From positions 24,355,021 to 24,419,020 of the forward strand of contig OX387602.1 of NCBI GenBank assembly GCA_947568835.1: a stretch of 64,000 bases of DNA, read 5' to 3'. The DNA is from Protonemura montana. Its lineage: Eukaryota > Arthropoda > Insecta > Plecoptera > Nemouridae. Both the position numbers and the translations under genes were made by a program. The notes under the pieces were generated by a model. That model saw nothing but the letters and a program-made list of their open reading frames with translations, was not told where the DNA came from and did not search any database. Within the stretch, counting starts at the first letter, position 1; each line of letters begins with the position of its first letter. Below, piece by piece: positions 33,501-46,630 of the stretch.

Positions 33501-34319
33501 GAGAGCAATCCTGGAAACAGATCGATTTCATTGGAGCCGAGATTTCTCCATGGCAGGCGTTAGTAAACACATAAGCAGACTGCAAGCTTATAAAACAGTT
33601 TGTTCAAACAAAGCCGAAATGAAGCAAACAAAACTGCATGAAATGGCAAATCAGCGCCGTTGCTCAAACATCTGTTTTCGCATCTCGATGCAAAACGTCC
33701 TTGCTTTCAGGTCCACCCCAAACACTTTATTAATACGCAAAGGGTTAGACATCCCAAGGGGTAGGGAGGACATGGACGTGTTAAAATAACGTGTATATGA
33801 TATGAGTAAGGGGTTGTAGATAATATGCCATAGCACACGGCCCGTGAAAAACATGGACATGGGGAAGGGGGTGCGGGTTAAACGGGACCCATCAGGGCCA
33901 CCAATTTTCCAGTCGCTGCCCTCGAATCGAGTGAGATATCTGATACATCAAGGGGGTGAGGGGGTCGAATGAATCAGTCAAGTTCTTCTCCCCCTGACCC
34001 CCACCCCTTCCACTCTCCCTATAGCACCATGTCACCCATGCTACTGATAACACACATGACGGTTTTGATGCACCGGGACTCGGCGCAAGACCCCTAGGGA
34101 CCGTGACGACCTAAAATTGTTATCCCCGTGGGTGAGTTGGGGTAGGGGGCAGAGCTGTCCGAACTGCTAGTGACTTAACCTCTGAAAAACTGCAGGTACC
34201 TCAGTAGTCAGTGCACTGAATTTGAAAAGAGTTCCTTAAAAGACTGATATTGGAATGCTGGGTTTTGCTTGCTGGCATTGTTTAACAAAAACCAGACTAA
34301 ACCAGAAATAGTAAATATC
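30513..34319. other. Intergenic, no gene seen
   Basis: Mixed AT-rich and GC-rich patches (notably 32.3-32.5 kb, GC-rich). Open frames up to 103 codons lack motifs, signal peptides or splice-supported continuation. A purine-rich stretch lies at 31030-31080 and G-rich runs at 33.75-34.15 kb. Confidence 0.4.
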
Positions 34320-34324
34320 GGTTA

Positions 34325-34515
34325 TTATTAGAAACACTACAACGTTTTCAAAAATTGATGCCCAAACGGGTACTCAAATCCCGATCTCCACCTATCGCGG
34401 GTGTTGCTCTAACCGATTGAGCTACTTGAACACATACATTGCGATAGAATTTTAGTGCATTCCAATTTAGTGTTCCTAATTATATAAAATACCCCGCGCA
34501 TTTTAAGAGTTTGCA
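34325..34515 (-). mobile_element. tRNA-derived SINE family A, copy b (rearranged)
   Basis: The minus strand has GTAGCTCAATCGGTTAGAGC (A box), CACCCGCGATAGGTGGAGAT, GGGATTTGAGTACC (B box) and GTTTGGGCATCAATTTTTG. The GCGGGGTATTTTAT module, which lies beyond the SINE 3' end in copies a and c, is here upstream of the head in the opposite relation (34487-34515). Confidence 0.85.
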
Positions 34516-35319
34516 ATCGAAATCAGATGATTTGTTTAGAAAGATTTTCAGAAAACTTATTGTAGCACACCAAAAAGTAAATTTTGTGTTGAAGGCACCA
34601 TATGCAGAAATCAAATCAAAGAGACTGAAGAAAAGGTAATTTGCAATTTTTTGACACCTAAACACATGCAGTCTTTTTTAAATTAGTCTGTTAATAACTT
34701 AGATTTGAACTTCATTCATCGTGGCGATGGATATATTTAACTGCGAGCAAAAAAATTGTTCATACAGTTAACAATACATTTTTCAGAAATCTAAAAACTC
34801 TATTTGGTGCATTTTTCTCACAGTTCTTAGAATAAGTTATACCTTCCAACAAATTAAAAGTAAATCCGATGAAAAGTTGCTGCAATTTGTATTTATTTTA
34901 ATCAATATGCTAGAACTCATCTAAAACTAGATGCCAAACATCTCACGAGTGTAGCTCTTTCCCGGGTGTTTTTCTTATTCGCTGTCTCGGGTGAAAGACG
35001 GCAGCTGCCAGTGAATTGTTAGTGGCTGCCCTCGGCAGATCGACCGGCGGACTCTGGTCACTCATCATGCTCACAAGTAATCTAATTGCCACGTCGCAAT
35101 TCCTTCCTGCAGGCACTGGCCAGCCGCCGGACTGTCAAAACAAAGGGGAAGCTGCGCTGAACAATTTTCCTTCACCAACCATGACCACGTGAAATATGAG
35201 CAGGGTAAAATTGCTAAGAGAGGAAACTGGGCTCAATTTGTCAGCGATTACCACATTTTCCACATTTTTCTGCCATTCTAGCATTTTGAATTCATTTGAA
35301 GGTGCAAGATTTACGAACG
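34516..35319. other. Intergenic, no gene seen
   Basis: AT-rich. No repeat shared with other parts of the window was noticed. Confidence 0.4.
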
Positions 35320-35396
35320 GCTAAAAACAACGAAGCTAAAGCTAAATAACAGCTAAAAACAACAAAGCTAAAGCTAAAGATCAGCTAAAAGTAACT
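35320..35396. repeat. 32-bp tandem repeat, about 2.4 copies
   Basis: Unit starts at 35320, 35352 and 35384 with GCTAAAA(A/G). Each full unit contains AACAAxGAAGCTAAAGCTAA-like sequence. Confidence 0.75.
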
Positions 35397-36222
35397 ACAC
35401 TGAAGAACTATGTCAACCAACGCTTTGCACCGAAAAAGATCAAACTGAAGAGATCAAACCGACTGAAGAGTTAAAAGCTATAAATAGTAAATCTATGTAC
35501 ACTCTGAAATCACATGGTTTTTCAGCCTACAGTTAACGTTTGAATCCATTATTAATATCGCATGTTCCATGAAAATGTTTGCTTCTACTAGACTGTACCA
35601 TTGACCGATGTCCAGGATTCTCGTTAGTGTATTCCGTATCGCTATCTCTGTCTTAGACCATTAGCGATAATATCCCTTCCTTCTCGCTCCTAGCTCCCAC
35701 CATGCTGCTGCCTGTAACTATCTGTAATATTCTAGGAAATGTGCAGTTAGGGCAGTTAAGGGTAACTTCCCATTAACCAGCCCTATACTTGTTTTATTGT
35801 GCAGGGCATATGAGAGAGAGAGAGATAGAGCGAGCACGAGCGAGCTTGACCACCGGTCACTACATCATTTGCACGGCGGGGGCGCCAGGGAGGGTGGGGG
35901 GGGGGGGGGGGGGGGGGGGGAGAGGGCAGAAAGGGAGAAACTACCCTAATACTAATGTTGGCCGAGCAGTGTTATTATTATACATGGACAGACTGATGCC
36001 ATTATGAAATTGCCTGAGCAGATGAATGACTAGGGCTGGATGATTTATTTATCTCGCCTATATGTAGGTATAGAAATAGAGGTACAGTCTGACTGGGAAG
36101 CTGGACAGAGATTATGGTACATGAGACAGATTGGGTTTGTTTGAGATTGAGAAGTTGTCCTTTGAAATTTAATGTTAATTTCATGCGGGGATGTACTTTA
36201 GAACTTAAGACATTTTTAGAGT
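35397..36222. other. Intergenic with GA-repeat and long G tract
   Basis: GAGAGA microsatellite at about 35813-35827 and an almost pure G run at 35896-35920. No gene seen. Confidence 0.5.
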
Positions 36223-36275
36223 TTGCCCCTGAACGCAACCCCCAGAGCAAATGTCGTCTGAACTCGGCACCTCCA
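36223..36275 (-). repeat. Short dispersed repeat R1, copy 1
   Basis: The minus strand reads GATGGAGGTGCCGAG ... TTTGCTCTGGGGG TTGCGTTCAGGGGCA. The same arrangement occurs at 37359-37405 and 41978-42036. Confidence 0.7.
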
Positions 36276-37358
36276 TCACATATTGGAGCCATAATATTAA
36301 CCAAACAATGTATATTTATAAGTTACTCTGTTTTTTTTAGGCGTAATACATTTCTGTGAATACAAAATTAAACGTCGGTCAAATATAACGCATTAGCTAT
36401 AAAAGACAAAATATGTTTGAGTATAAAATGAAGTGTGCATTAATATGCAAGGACGTTTATGACAATACTTTGATGAGATACGGACCAATTAGAGATCAAA
36501 GCTTGCAGACTGTTACAGACATTTTACTGATCGCCACAAAGGGGATTGTTTCAAGCTAAATATCTTGACAATTCAATACTTTACCACTTTTTTTCTTTTA
36601 CTAATCTACTGAGTGAAGTCGAAGCATTTATTATTTATATTGCAATTTGTGTATTTCACGCTTGAACCGTTTCGGATCACAAAAATTCGCAAACTATAAA
36701 TTGGCAATATTAGTTACGTCCAGACGTAATGGCCAGTAGAAGGGAGGGGGCTATAATATCATGTGCTCCGATCAAAGTCCCAGGACTGTCATTTGGACGG
36801 AATAAACGCGTTGAACCAATCGCCCCCACCTTTCTCATATGCCACCCAAAATAAAGCACCCCATCCAAAGTGTTGACCCCCACTTGCGAGCAGAAGGCAT
36901 TGTCCGAAGATGACCGCTGGTCGCTCGACACAAAATGACCATTCGAATTCAATGCTTTCAGGTTTCGCAAGTCCAGTACGTTGCGTTTGTCACACCATTT
37001 CGAGTCGGTCATTTGAGTTTATTTGCTCTGTGAGTTAATTCTCTGTGTTTATCTTGTACTGTCTTGTAAATCATCATTAACTAAGACTCGACCAGGTCGG
37101 GCTGTGAACGCTGCTAATCCAAGAGCCAAGGTAAGAAGTAGCAAACCGTAGAATTAAATCATACGCACGTAAACCTGAGGAATTCTATTACACAATTTCA
37201 AGTTTTTGCGACATGTTGATAATTTATAAAAATACAGTGTGATTGAAATCTGTCAAATGCGAGAATTTTTGTGACAGACCAAACGCTTCATGTTAAATGT
37301 GAACCAAGCTGCTTATAAGCCAAAAACCATAGCGTGCAATTGTAAACCCCCGCTCAAG

Positions 37359-37405
37359 TGGTGGTGCCATCATGTGATCTGTGGGCTGCGTTCAGGCGCA
37401 CTGAT
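37359..37405 (+). repeat. Short dispersed repeat R1, copy 2
   Basis: GTGGTGGTGCCATCATGTGA then TCTGTGGGCTGCGTTCAGGC; the most diverged of three copies. Confidence 0.6.
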
Positions 37406-37599
37406 CCCAAGTTCAATTCAACGAAATAACAGAATACAAACTAATTACAACAACGGGCTAAATGATGCAGTCATCACGCATCGAACAGTCCCTACTCGAG
37501 TTTTACCGCCAAAATGCGAAAAGAACGCGGCAAAAGCAGCAGCATGGTCTTGCACAAAGTCGAGAGAGTCGAGTCGACTGTCTCTTTTCCCTATTGATT

Positions 37600-37830
37600 A
37601 TACTCGGCGTGCATGTTAATGCCAGCTGACTCTGTGCCGGTCGGGACGCCGACTGCAAGCCGGGCCCAGCATGCCGGCAGAGGAGCGTCGAACCACCGCA
37701 CGACGCCCGGCGTCGGCCCAAACCGCGCGGCGCATCGCAGCAAATGTACAGGCGTCGCGAGCCGCCAGCTTGGAAAACCACACCGACGTCGCCGTCGCCG
37801 TTGCCACCGCACGGGAAAAGTGAGTGACAA
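37600..37830. other. CpG-rich patch, possible promoter or 5' exon
   Basis: Markedly GC- and CpG-rich against AT-rich surroundings, ending with a strong donor-like AAAA|GTGAGTG at 37816-37826 on the plus strand. It has open frames in several phases on both strands, as expected from composition alone. No protein family is recognised. Confidence 0.3.
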
Positions 37831-38132
37831 TTCACCAACATTTTAAGCTTGTCGTAACACAGTTCAGACTCGGGGCAAAACTTAAATACGTACCGCGGAA
37901 TTGGTCAAGAATGTGATTTTTAATTTCATTTGGCGAGGGTGTAATGTTTGGTATCAGGGAGTACAAGTGGTGTAATAGTTGTGAGGTATTTTTTGAGAAT
38001 TTTCAAGCGACTTCATGTGTTGTCATCGTCGGTAGTGCATTTCACCAATTAATAACCTCGACTGCTCGCCTCTCAAGTGTCCAGTGCTTATTTATATAAT
38101 ATCGCGTCTCACCGCGACGCCTTCTGCGCCGG
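37831..38132. other. Intergenic, no gene seen
   Basis: AT-rich DNA between the CpG patch and the TATGATAT cluster. Confidence 0.35.
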
Positions 38133-39000
38133 TTATGATATCCAACCAACACCGACGCCTGGCGTCGCTTCCCAACAGCCAATAGCGTTATAGAATATGA
38201 TATTATGCAGTGCTTACGTCATAGATAGGGGCGACTGGAGCGCGCGGCCGGTACCTGCGGTCAAACAAGTGAACTATACTACACGAGATGATCTTTTGTT
38301 GGTAGAAGTGTGAGAGAGATGGGCTGAAAGAAAGGGGGACGAGAAAGAGAAAGTCAAAGGGGAGAGACAGAAGGGGGCTCCAACGGTATGATATTGATTT
38401 GAGGCTGAACGTGGTTGGACATGGCCGAAGTTTGGAAATGTACGTTTTTTTTAAACCTTCTGAATTTTCGTCTGAAAATCCAAAAGTTGTCGATATAAGG
38501 CAGAAATAAGCAGTTAGAACTAAGGACATATTTATTTTTGCTTTAGGTGCGAAAAGGAAATAATAAATAAGGATGGATAGAATTTACTTTATTCTTATGT
38601 TTTTTTCACCAGTGCAACGCGAATGGCGTTCGATTTGGGACAGCCAATTTAATCTCCTTGTAAATTTTTTGAAACTTCGAACTGAGTGGCAACATGATTC
38701 TATTACAAAATTGTGATGGAGATGAATCCCCCTCCCCCGCCCCTCCCCACCGGCGCGGCACGTATTGATCGGGCATCAGCTGGGAGGGAGGGAGGGAGGG
38801 TGCCATCAGGGGTGCGTTATGAAGCAGCGAGGGGTGCCAGGGTTGAGAGAGGGGGATATGGCTTGTTATCATAACGTACGCACCAATCCCGACGCGTTAT
38901 GATATGATAGGCTGAGTTATGAGTCGGTAGTGGGGGAAATTATTAAATCGATGGCAATAAGCAGCACCAATCACAGCTCGCTTATGATATCATATCAAAC
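38133..39000. promoter_or_regulatory. Cluster of TATGATAT motifs
   Basis: TATGATAT occurs at 38134, 38196, 38387, 38899 and 38983 (all plus strand), with one reverse copy overlapping the last. Three sites extend to TTATGATAT. Such homotypic clustering can mark a cis-regulatory module; the cognate factor is unknown. Confidence 0.3.
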
Positions 39001-40820
39001 GTGAAAACCATGATTGGTGGAGGCTGCATATTCATAAAACAAAATGGAGATGTTTAGCGTTGAGATGTTGACAGGGGGTCTGCCGTCATGCGGCATATTA
39101 ATCAGGGTATGGTAGGTGTACTGCACGAGTGCGCAAGAGATAGCAAACCAAATGACCCCACAACCCAATTTCCCAATGGTCTGCACTTTCACCTCTTTCT
39201 CAGATTTGCTAACTTACATTCCAGGAAATGTCGACTTTTCAAAGAGATAATATAGCATGCATTAGGTCACGTGCCAATTGCACTGTGCATTTATGTGACG
39301 GTATGCCTAGACTCGAGCGGTGCCGGTTAAATGCCGATATGTAGAGTGCCAGAAGTTAATATTTAAGAGACGGGTTGTGCCAAGGGATCTAGCATCTCTT
39401 TGACATTTCGAGAGTAGACTTGAGAGATTCTGTCCTGTGCTCGCCCTTCGTGCACAGTATTGAGAAACGACATCGGGACATGGCAGGAGTTTTTAATTCT
39501 CCCCGTGGACAAAGATGCTCGCATCAGAGCATCCAGAAAAAAACGAAAAGAAAATTGAAAATTGCTGAGGCAGCCTCAGAAGCAAGAAGGCAGGAAGGAA
39601 AAAAATAGAATGAAATAATCTTCCCCGGTCTTTGTCAGTCTCTTTTGCTCTCGACTATCTTTCTTATATATAAACTGGAAATAGAAAGAATAGAAGTGAG
39701 TTGGATGATGGCGTGTTTTTGAAAGCCAACAAGATTAAAGTAAATTCCTTGAAAAGACGATGCTCGCCGGGGCGGGATGGAAGAGTATGTCCAGTGAACA
39801 CACATATCGGGGCAAGGGATACATTTTCCACCCACCCCCGAACACGTCCCCCCCAAATCATGGCCTGAACAAACACAAGCACCATCTCGTTCAATAACTG
39901 CCAGAGAACTCGTATACAATACACTGACGGCTTCAGTTGCATTTACCTTAGTCTTCTCAAGACGCTACCTTAAAATTATGCAAACATGGCTTGTTCAAGA
40001 AAGAAAATCGCATTGAGCTTCGATACTGTGTTCCTCCAAAAAACCACTACGTTCGATATTTATAACCTTTAGGTCATTTCCAAGTTCCAAAGACTCGTTC
40101 ACCAACTGCCCACCGCGAATTTACTCGTCTGTACACCAACTGTTTACCATCAAACAAACCTCCATTCGCCCGCCACATTGAGGCAAAATTGGAAATCTAT
40201 ATAAAATGTGAAATGCTTAACTGATGCGTGATGAAGAGCAAAAGCAATCCAGAAAGGGGAGAGTATACACCGTATTTTGCGAATTGAATATTGACCAGTG
40301 GGTTCCATTGTGAGGCTGCGATACGAGTCGTGCGTAGAGAAAATACAAACGCATCAATATGTGTACGCGTAGGATGTGGGGGCGCCCGGATCAATGCCAC
40401 ACCCGCGTGACGTTCCACACGCACGGAGTCTGTGTGCGTAGATACATCGGCATATTGTGTGCACACACTGCAGACAGAGAGCTTTCAAAATCGGATCTTC
40501 GGATTCATGTAGAATATATCTCGGCAATATGGGGTGAGGTTGGCCATGGCAAGGCGATCACAAAACAGCATAGAAAGTCTTTTTTATGAGCACACTCAGA
40601 GATGCTGGCCATCTCACCATGAAGGAGAAAGAAATAGAAAAAGGAAATCAACGGATGTCCGTCTTTCTTCCTTTATCTGCTCATCCTTTGCCATTCCTCC
40701 CTCAATTCGTGCACCCACCACACCCACACCCACGCATTCTGAGTCCGTTCGTCGCATCTCTCTCCCTCGCTCTACACCCTGAGCTTTTCCGTCACAAGTA
40801 AATACTAATCCTATTCTATA
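39001..40820. other. Intergenic, no gene seen
   Basis: Several GA-, CT- and C-rich low-complexity patches. Open frames lack protein character. Confidence 0.35.
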
Positions 40821-41010
40821 ACGAGTGACCCCTGGCCATCTCGGCGGCTCCCCGACAGCTGGTGCCGTTCCTGGGAACGCGGTCTCGAGACACCGCGCGC
40901 CGCGCACGCCGCGCACGCGCCCCCGCCACCGGTCATATCGCGGCGTGGCGGCGGCGGCGGCGGCGAGCTTATCGCGATCGTCCAACCCCACGGAGGTCGA
41001 GACAGAAAAA
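40821..41010. other. CpG-rich patch with GGC repeat
   Basis: GC-rich with CGCGC and a GGC tandem at 40941-40963. Frames on both strands are open because of composition. No recognised product. Confidence 0.3.
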
Positions 41011-41977
41011 TTCAATATTAATATTGAGGCGGAGAGAAGAAACGTCCGCAATGCGCCAATCCCACCGGCTCCACCTCCCACCAGTCAAGGGGTGAACCCT
41101 CTCCGCCAATGACGATGGACTTTGCACTTTCGAACCCGATGGATATGATGAATTTATGGATCTAATAAAAAGCACGTTTCCCATTGGAAGAGAAGAGATA
41201 GCGCTGCAAGGAAGCGAAGGGGGTGAGGCTGGGGGTCTGTGGGATAATATTAATCTGTCGGAGATGAAAAGTCGTCCTGAGTGGGGGTGCACGATCCAGC
41301 GAGGGAAATAATTATGTTCGTCTCAAAATTAGCAGCACGATTTGTCAATGTCTAATTGCGTTTTTCCGCTTCAATAATTTTTCGTCTCAAACAATCAATC
41401 ATTGGTTTTACTCATCATGTAACTAACCTCGGTTCCAGCCACACAAAACTACTTTTATTGGAACCGTCCATTTATTTCCCGCTTAACACATAAAGCGCTC
41501 TTATTTGCTCTTTCAAAGAAATCGCGACGACGTCGGGCAAGTTAAAAGTGCGCATAAAATTGACCCATTAAAATCATCTGAGCTTTACAGCTTGAAGATC
41601 AAGCAAAAGAGGTTCATTTTCCGGGCGGTTACGCCTCGCCTGGCCCACCACAAGCGAGCCTTTGAGGGTTGACGGAAGTCGCCGACTCGCGGGTGGGGGC
41701 GGGGGAGGGAGGAGGCGGAAGGGAAGGGGGAGGGGGGCGAACACGCTTGATCTGCATACACTGCTCTCGACGACGCGAAGATATCGCGCGAGTCGACCAT
41801 CTCGCGGATAATCGATTGCGCGGTCCGTCCGGCGCTAAATCGCACACTCTTTCAAGTCCACTGGACAATTGGCCAGGGTAAAAGCTCTTCTCATGATAAA
41901 AATTACCATTTGATCGCCAGGTGTCATGTTGGTGTAGGAACATGAAAAAATAAATACAAATATTAAATACCGAGATG
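41011..41977. other. Intergenic, no gene seen
   Basis: Includes a G/GGA-rich segment at 41690-41740 and a CpG-richer patch to 41830. No supported gene. Confidence 0.35.
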
Positions 41978-42036
41978 TGGAGGTGCCGGGTCCATCCCGC
42001 TTACCGTTTGCTCTGCGGGCTGCGTTCAGGGGCAAT
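41978..42036 (+). repeat. Short dispersed repeat R1, copy 3
   Basis: GTGGAGGTGCCGGGTCC ... TTTGCTCTGCGGGC TGCGTTCAGGGGCA; nearly identical over the last 28 bases to copy 1. Confidence 0.75.
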
Positions 42037-45000
42037 GCATTTTAAAGTGAAGCTTTTTTTTGCAGGTCTCGAGTTTACCTGACAATTACTTCGGCGTGTG
42101 ACGCAAAACAAACAGTTTAGGGTGAGGGTGCGGCTTTCGCAGTACAACAAGGGGAGGCTGATTCCGCGTTTCTTTTTGAACTGCGAAACTCATACTTCCT
42201 TCTTTTCATGGGTATTCACACAGCGACAAAAAAAACGCGTCGAGGGAATCCGAAAGCCTATTCATGACAGGCAAGTGATAGCGACGTACACTGATTGGTT
42301 GACGTTTTAACTTCCCCTTTGCAGCTTGTCAACTAGATAACGCAAATGTTTGCCTAACGGGGCCAAATTGTTCTGATCGTACGAGGATTTGTAATTGAAA
42401 CGTGGTTAAAAATTGACAAGCGTGTGCCGCTGAGAGGTCGCAGCTGACAGCGCTCCCGGCGAGACGGCGAGCAACAGAGGTAGCTGAGCCGTTTACGGCA
42501 CAAAATGCACTGAGTGCTCCGTGCCGGTGCCGTGCCAGGTCTTGCGGTAATTTAGCAATTATGCAATTTAATTACATGCATTTATTGTGCAATCAGATGT
42601 TTGTGCTTTGTATGTAGCCAGCACCACACGTAATTGAAACTGAATTAGTAATTAGTGCTTCAACTCGAATGTAAACTTAGATCCCCTCAAAGTTAATGTT
42701 GATGTCCAAGTTCTTGCCGCGGTGGAGGGAGTGCAAGAAGGACACCGGGCGGGCGAGACCGGGACAGAGAGAGTTTCGCTTGCGGTGCACCGAGCAAGCG
42801 GCCGAAGTAAGACGCTGGTGACTGGGACATCCAAGACGACGGCAGACTCGACGCCGGCCGCAACCACACCCTCGGAGACGGGGGCTGCCGCCGGGAAGAC
42901 ACTCGGACTGTCGTATACAGATCTTACACTAGTTCGAGCCACCGGGATTAACCTCACGCTGACGAGCAAATTGGATTGTTGCGAGCAAGCAAACAATCTT
43001 GGCATTGCTCTACTTTCGTCCCATCCGAAGAATATAAACAAGCATCAAGGGATTTTCGCGATAATCCTTTCGATAACTAAACTGAACTTGATGCCAGTAG
43101 GCTTCAGCTGATACAAACTCCGTGACAATCATTTTAATTGAAATGCACAGCGTTCTCGCTGCAGTATCAATAGCGTAATACCATTTGGTTATTGTTTTTT
43201 TTTCTGTAGAAAGCTTTTACTCATTTTCTTTGATGAACGGTCAGCACCATAAGAAAAAGATATGTACTAACATAGAGGAAAATGCGTCTTGAAGATGGAA
43301 GATTTTATCTTTCTATTTCCTTTTCCTTTTCCATCTCGAAGAGTGGGTGGAGGGTGGGTGTTAGGGTATATAGAGTGGTCATCGCGCCCCCTTCCCCCTT
43401 CCAGCTCCCCGCTGCCGCCGCCCCCACCGCCGCCACGGGGCACAGGCACGTCCCTTGCCCATCACGTCGATAACAGGCTCCCGGCTACCATTTGGACCGA
43501 GCACACATGACGAGGCCGTCAGAGTGCGAGACCGAGACGGAAACAGAGGGATGCAATGCACTACAGTCCAATAATACAGATAGAAGAACAACCTTAGGCC
43601 ACCAGCTCCTGTACGACACCCCTCTCTCTCGGCCGGCATTCTCCTCTCGCGGATACCAATCTCTTTGTCTCTCTTTTAACCCTAACACTAAGTTTTCTCC
43701 CGTCCCTTTTATCTAATCCTTGTTGGAAGCTGATGGAAGCTCCGACCCCCAGCCCCAACACCCCCGCTCTTACCCCCCTCCCCCGGGCGAGTGGTCACTG
43801 TATGTACTGGGAGGAGGTCGTCAATACTTTGAGACTGTGCACCCGGTGTCCGTCCGCTAACTTTATCGATGAGCCTCACTCACAATCCAACTATCGGAAC
43901 TTTTTCTTTCTTAGTTCAATTTGTTGGCTTGAGGCCTACATGAGAGGATTGTGCCGTGCCCGCACCTCGGGGAGTGAGGAGGAGGCAAAGAGGACGCCGT
44001 CGACTTGCGGATAAGTCCGAGGGAGATGCAGTGCGAAATGAACGAGATTTTGTAGAGGCCATTACGACCTCTTTAAATAATCCATGTCCGGCGCTATGGC
44101 GAGCGTATTGACAAAGAGGAAGTGCTCGGACATAATAGAAGCGAGGGTGGGTGGTGGAGGGGGGGGGGGGGGGGGGGGGCAACGCAGCGCAGCGCGGAGG
44201 GATATGACGCGACATGAAACATTTATAACGGAAATCTGGATTCCAAACACGACACTGGTCCTCGAGTCCAGGAGAAATTCAAATATCCCCCTTCGTTCCA
44301 CGGTAAATGTACATATAACATTCAATTTCATTGTGGGCATTGTTGCCGAGCAAGCGCCTCGTAGAAAGAAAAATATTCAAAGTAGTTTATATGTAAGGAA
44401 TCCACGAAAACACTTTTTCGTGTCGTGTTTTCGAAATCCGTGACTGAAGTACCGCGAAGAAAAGCAGCGTCCCCTTCAAAGAGAATTGTCTTCCCATGGC
44501 AGATTATTCTGAAAGAATGTTGTCATTTGGGCATAATATTTGCGCGCCGACGGCAGCTAGCCGATATTGGTGTTGTTTTCTCGCCAGACCCAAGCACTCG
44601 ACAGTCCAACCCTTCCCGTAGAGGGCGCGGACCATGCGTGCAGTACGATATTGTTTTCCTTGTCGGGGGCAGCACCTTCGCGGGGGGCGGCGGTGGGGGG
44701 CGGCGAACACGTGGCTTGGAGGGCGTCCGGTTCCCAGGGAGATACGCGTGATAGACTCACACATCATTTACACCAAGTGCCGGTCCATATCGGCTTCCCT
44801 GCAAATACCGTCACTTTTCACAACAAACAAATTACAAAAAAAAGGACGGAAAAGTGGGGACGTATTTCATTCATGTTTGCTAACGGGTGCCCGCTGCTTA
44901 GCCGATAATTAAGTGGACGAAAAAGTAATTGCATTTTTAATGAATGGATGGAATTGATGATCGGATTGTTTTTCGCTGTTTTCGCTGTGTTTGAGGCATG

Positions 45001-46630
45001 CGCAATGCCAAGAACAAGATTTTAGAAAGCTTTCTTGAGAACAAATTGTAACATAGTGATTGCATTGCAATAACAGAGAATTTATGAGCACTACCGGGCC
45101 CCGATTTCTCTTTTGGGAAAATGATTTCATTTTCTCGTTCATGAAGCTCGGAAAAACTCCAAAGTGAAATATGTGGACCATGCTTTTAAGAATGTCGATG
45201 CAATATGCTACATGTTATCTTAGGTGGGTAGACCGTTGATTTCGGTCATGCTACAGAGTAAAGAGTATTAATTATTGCAATTTTCAAAATAGAGTTGGAT
45301 CAGGTTCATTTGAAATTAAATATCCACTAGATTTCGAATAATTCGACGGAGAAGCATAGCAACTCACTGGGTTCTTCAAGAAAACGGTAGTCGCCAAGAC
45401 GAAAGATACACGATTTATAATTTAGCGATCTCATTTTCGCAGATTCTATTTCCAATTGTCCATGAAACATAAAATCACAGCGTTCGATTCCTCGGGGGTG
45501 AATCTTCTCTTTATCTTTTCTCGAAGACGTAGCCCCGATGTCCGAGCGGTCCCCGTTGATCGAGTGAACCTGCCGCGATGTCCAACATGGTAACATTTCA
45601 ATCTGAGACAACACTAAGAACCTTATCTTCGATAATAAAGCCGCTTGCAAGAACAATCTACCAGATCGCTCTGAAGGCTGCCACCAATCTTTTCATTAAT
45701 CCCATCAAGCCTGAAGATAGAGTACATATGAGTTGTGCCGACTTCAGAAAACTAGAAAAGAGGACTAATTATATTCAAACTTTTCGCTCCCTTAGTGTTC
45801 TATTTTCATGGCGAAAACCATCACATGCATCTCGATTTTGAAAAGCCAATTAGATTGTGCTTTTAAATAGGATTGAGGCTCAAGCTGTAAATAGTTTGAA
45901 ATTGGACTCTCGTTCCAGGAATTAACATACAAAAGTACAAACTACAATAACATTTGAAGTAGGTCGCAGCCTGAGTTCTGTTCGGACAGCAAGCGCTGAC
46001 GGTTGGTTACATTTACGAGTACCAACCCCCGGACCTCGCAAGCACAATATTTTTGCTCTAATATTGATACACTTCGGCAAAGCAGCACAACTTTTCTCAT
46101 CATGCAACGCGTCTCCTTCAATTACCTGATGAAGACGTGCCATTAATACAATATAAAGGTTTACGAACTTCTTCTTTTCTTTATATAGACATGTACTGGC
46201 CTCGGATAGAGATCAGCCAACCAATTACCGGGCTTCAGCTAACTCGTAAACCATTTGTCTCCTTTCCCTTTGTTTCTTTGTCCATTTCCTACTCTCTCTG
46301 GAAAACAGCGGAGATGTGTGAAGATTGGACACCTCTTTCTCCTTAGTCTTATTCTACTCCTGCTTCTTCCACCTTCTTCTTCATCTCCTTCTTACAGATA
46401 GAAGCTCGTGTTTGGGCTGTTAAGACTATCAAAGTTTGATTAGTTCGCTGGATGCTTTCTGTGCCTTTCTATGTAGAGACCATCGTTGCAAAAGCCGAAT
46501 AAGTGAGGACGGACAGTGGTCATTTTTCTTCTGTTTTCAATCTACGCTCGCTCGACTGGGAACTCTACTTCTCTCTCTTTCTTAACAGACTTATTTCTTT
46601 TCCCTTTTTCATTTGTTTTTTTCTTTCTCC
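42037..46630. other. Intergenic; GC-rich ORF at 42.7 kb and G tract at 44.16 kb
   Basis: A GC-rich segment (about 42700-42930) is open in three or more frames on both strands (for example 129 codons at 42722-43111 plus and 42652-43041 minus). No domain, signal peptide or clear splice structure selects one. A pure G run lies at 44159-44179, with pyrimidine-rich stretches at 43.3-43.45 and 46.3-46.6 kb. Confidence 0.35.

Noticed and set aside
40614..41112. Long frames on both strands at 40.6-41.1 kb
   Set aside because: Pro/Arg/Ala-rich translations explained by CpG-rich composition; no frame has supporting signals.
45476..45590. tRNA-like boxes near 45.5 kb
   Set aside because: A B-box-like GTTCGATTCC precedes an A-box-like sequence, so the order is wrong for a tRNA on the plus strand and the minus strand does not match.
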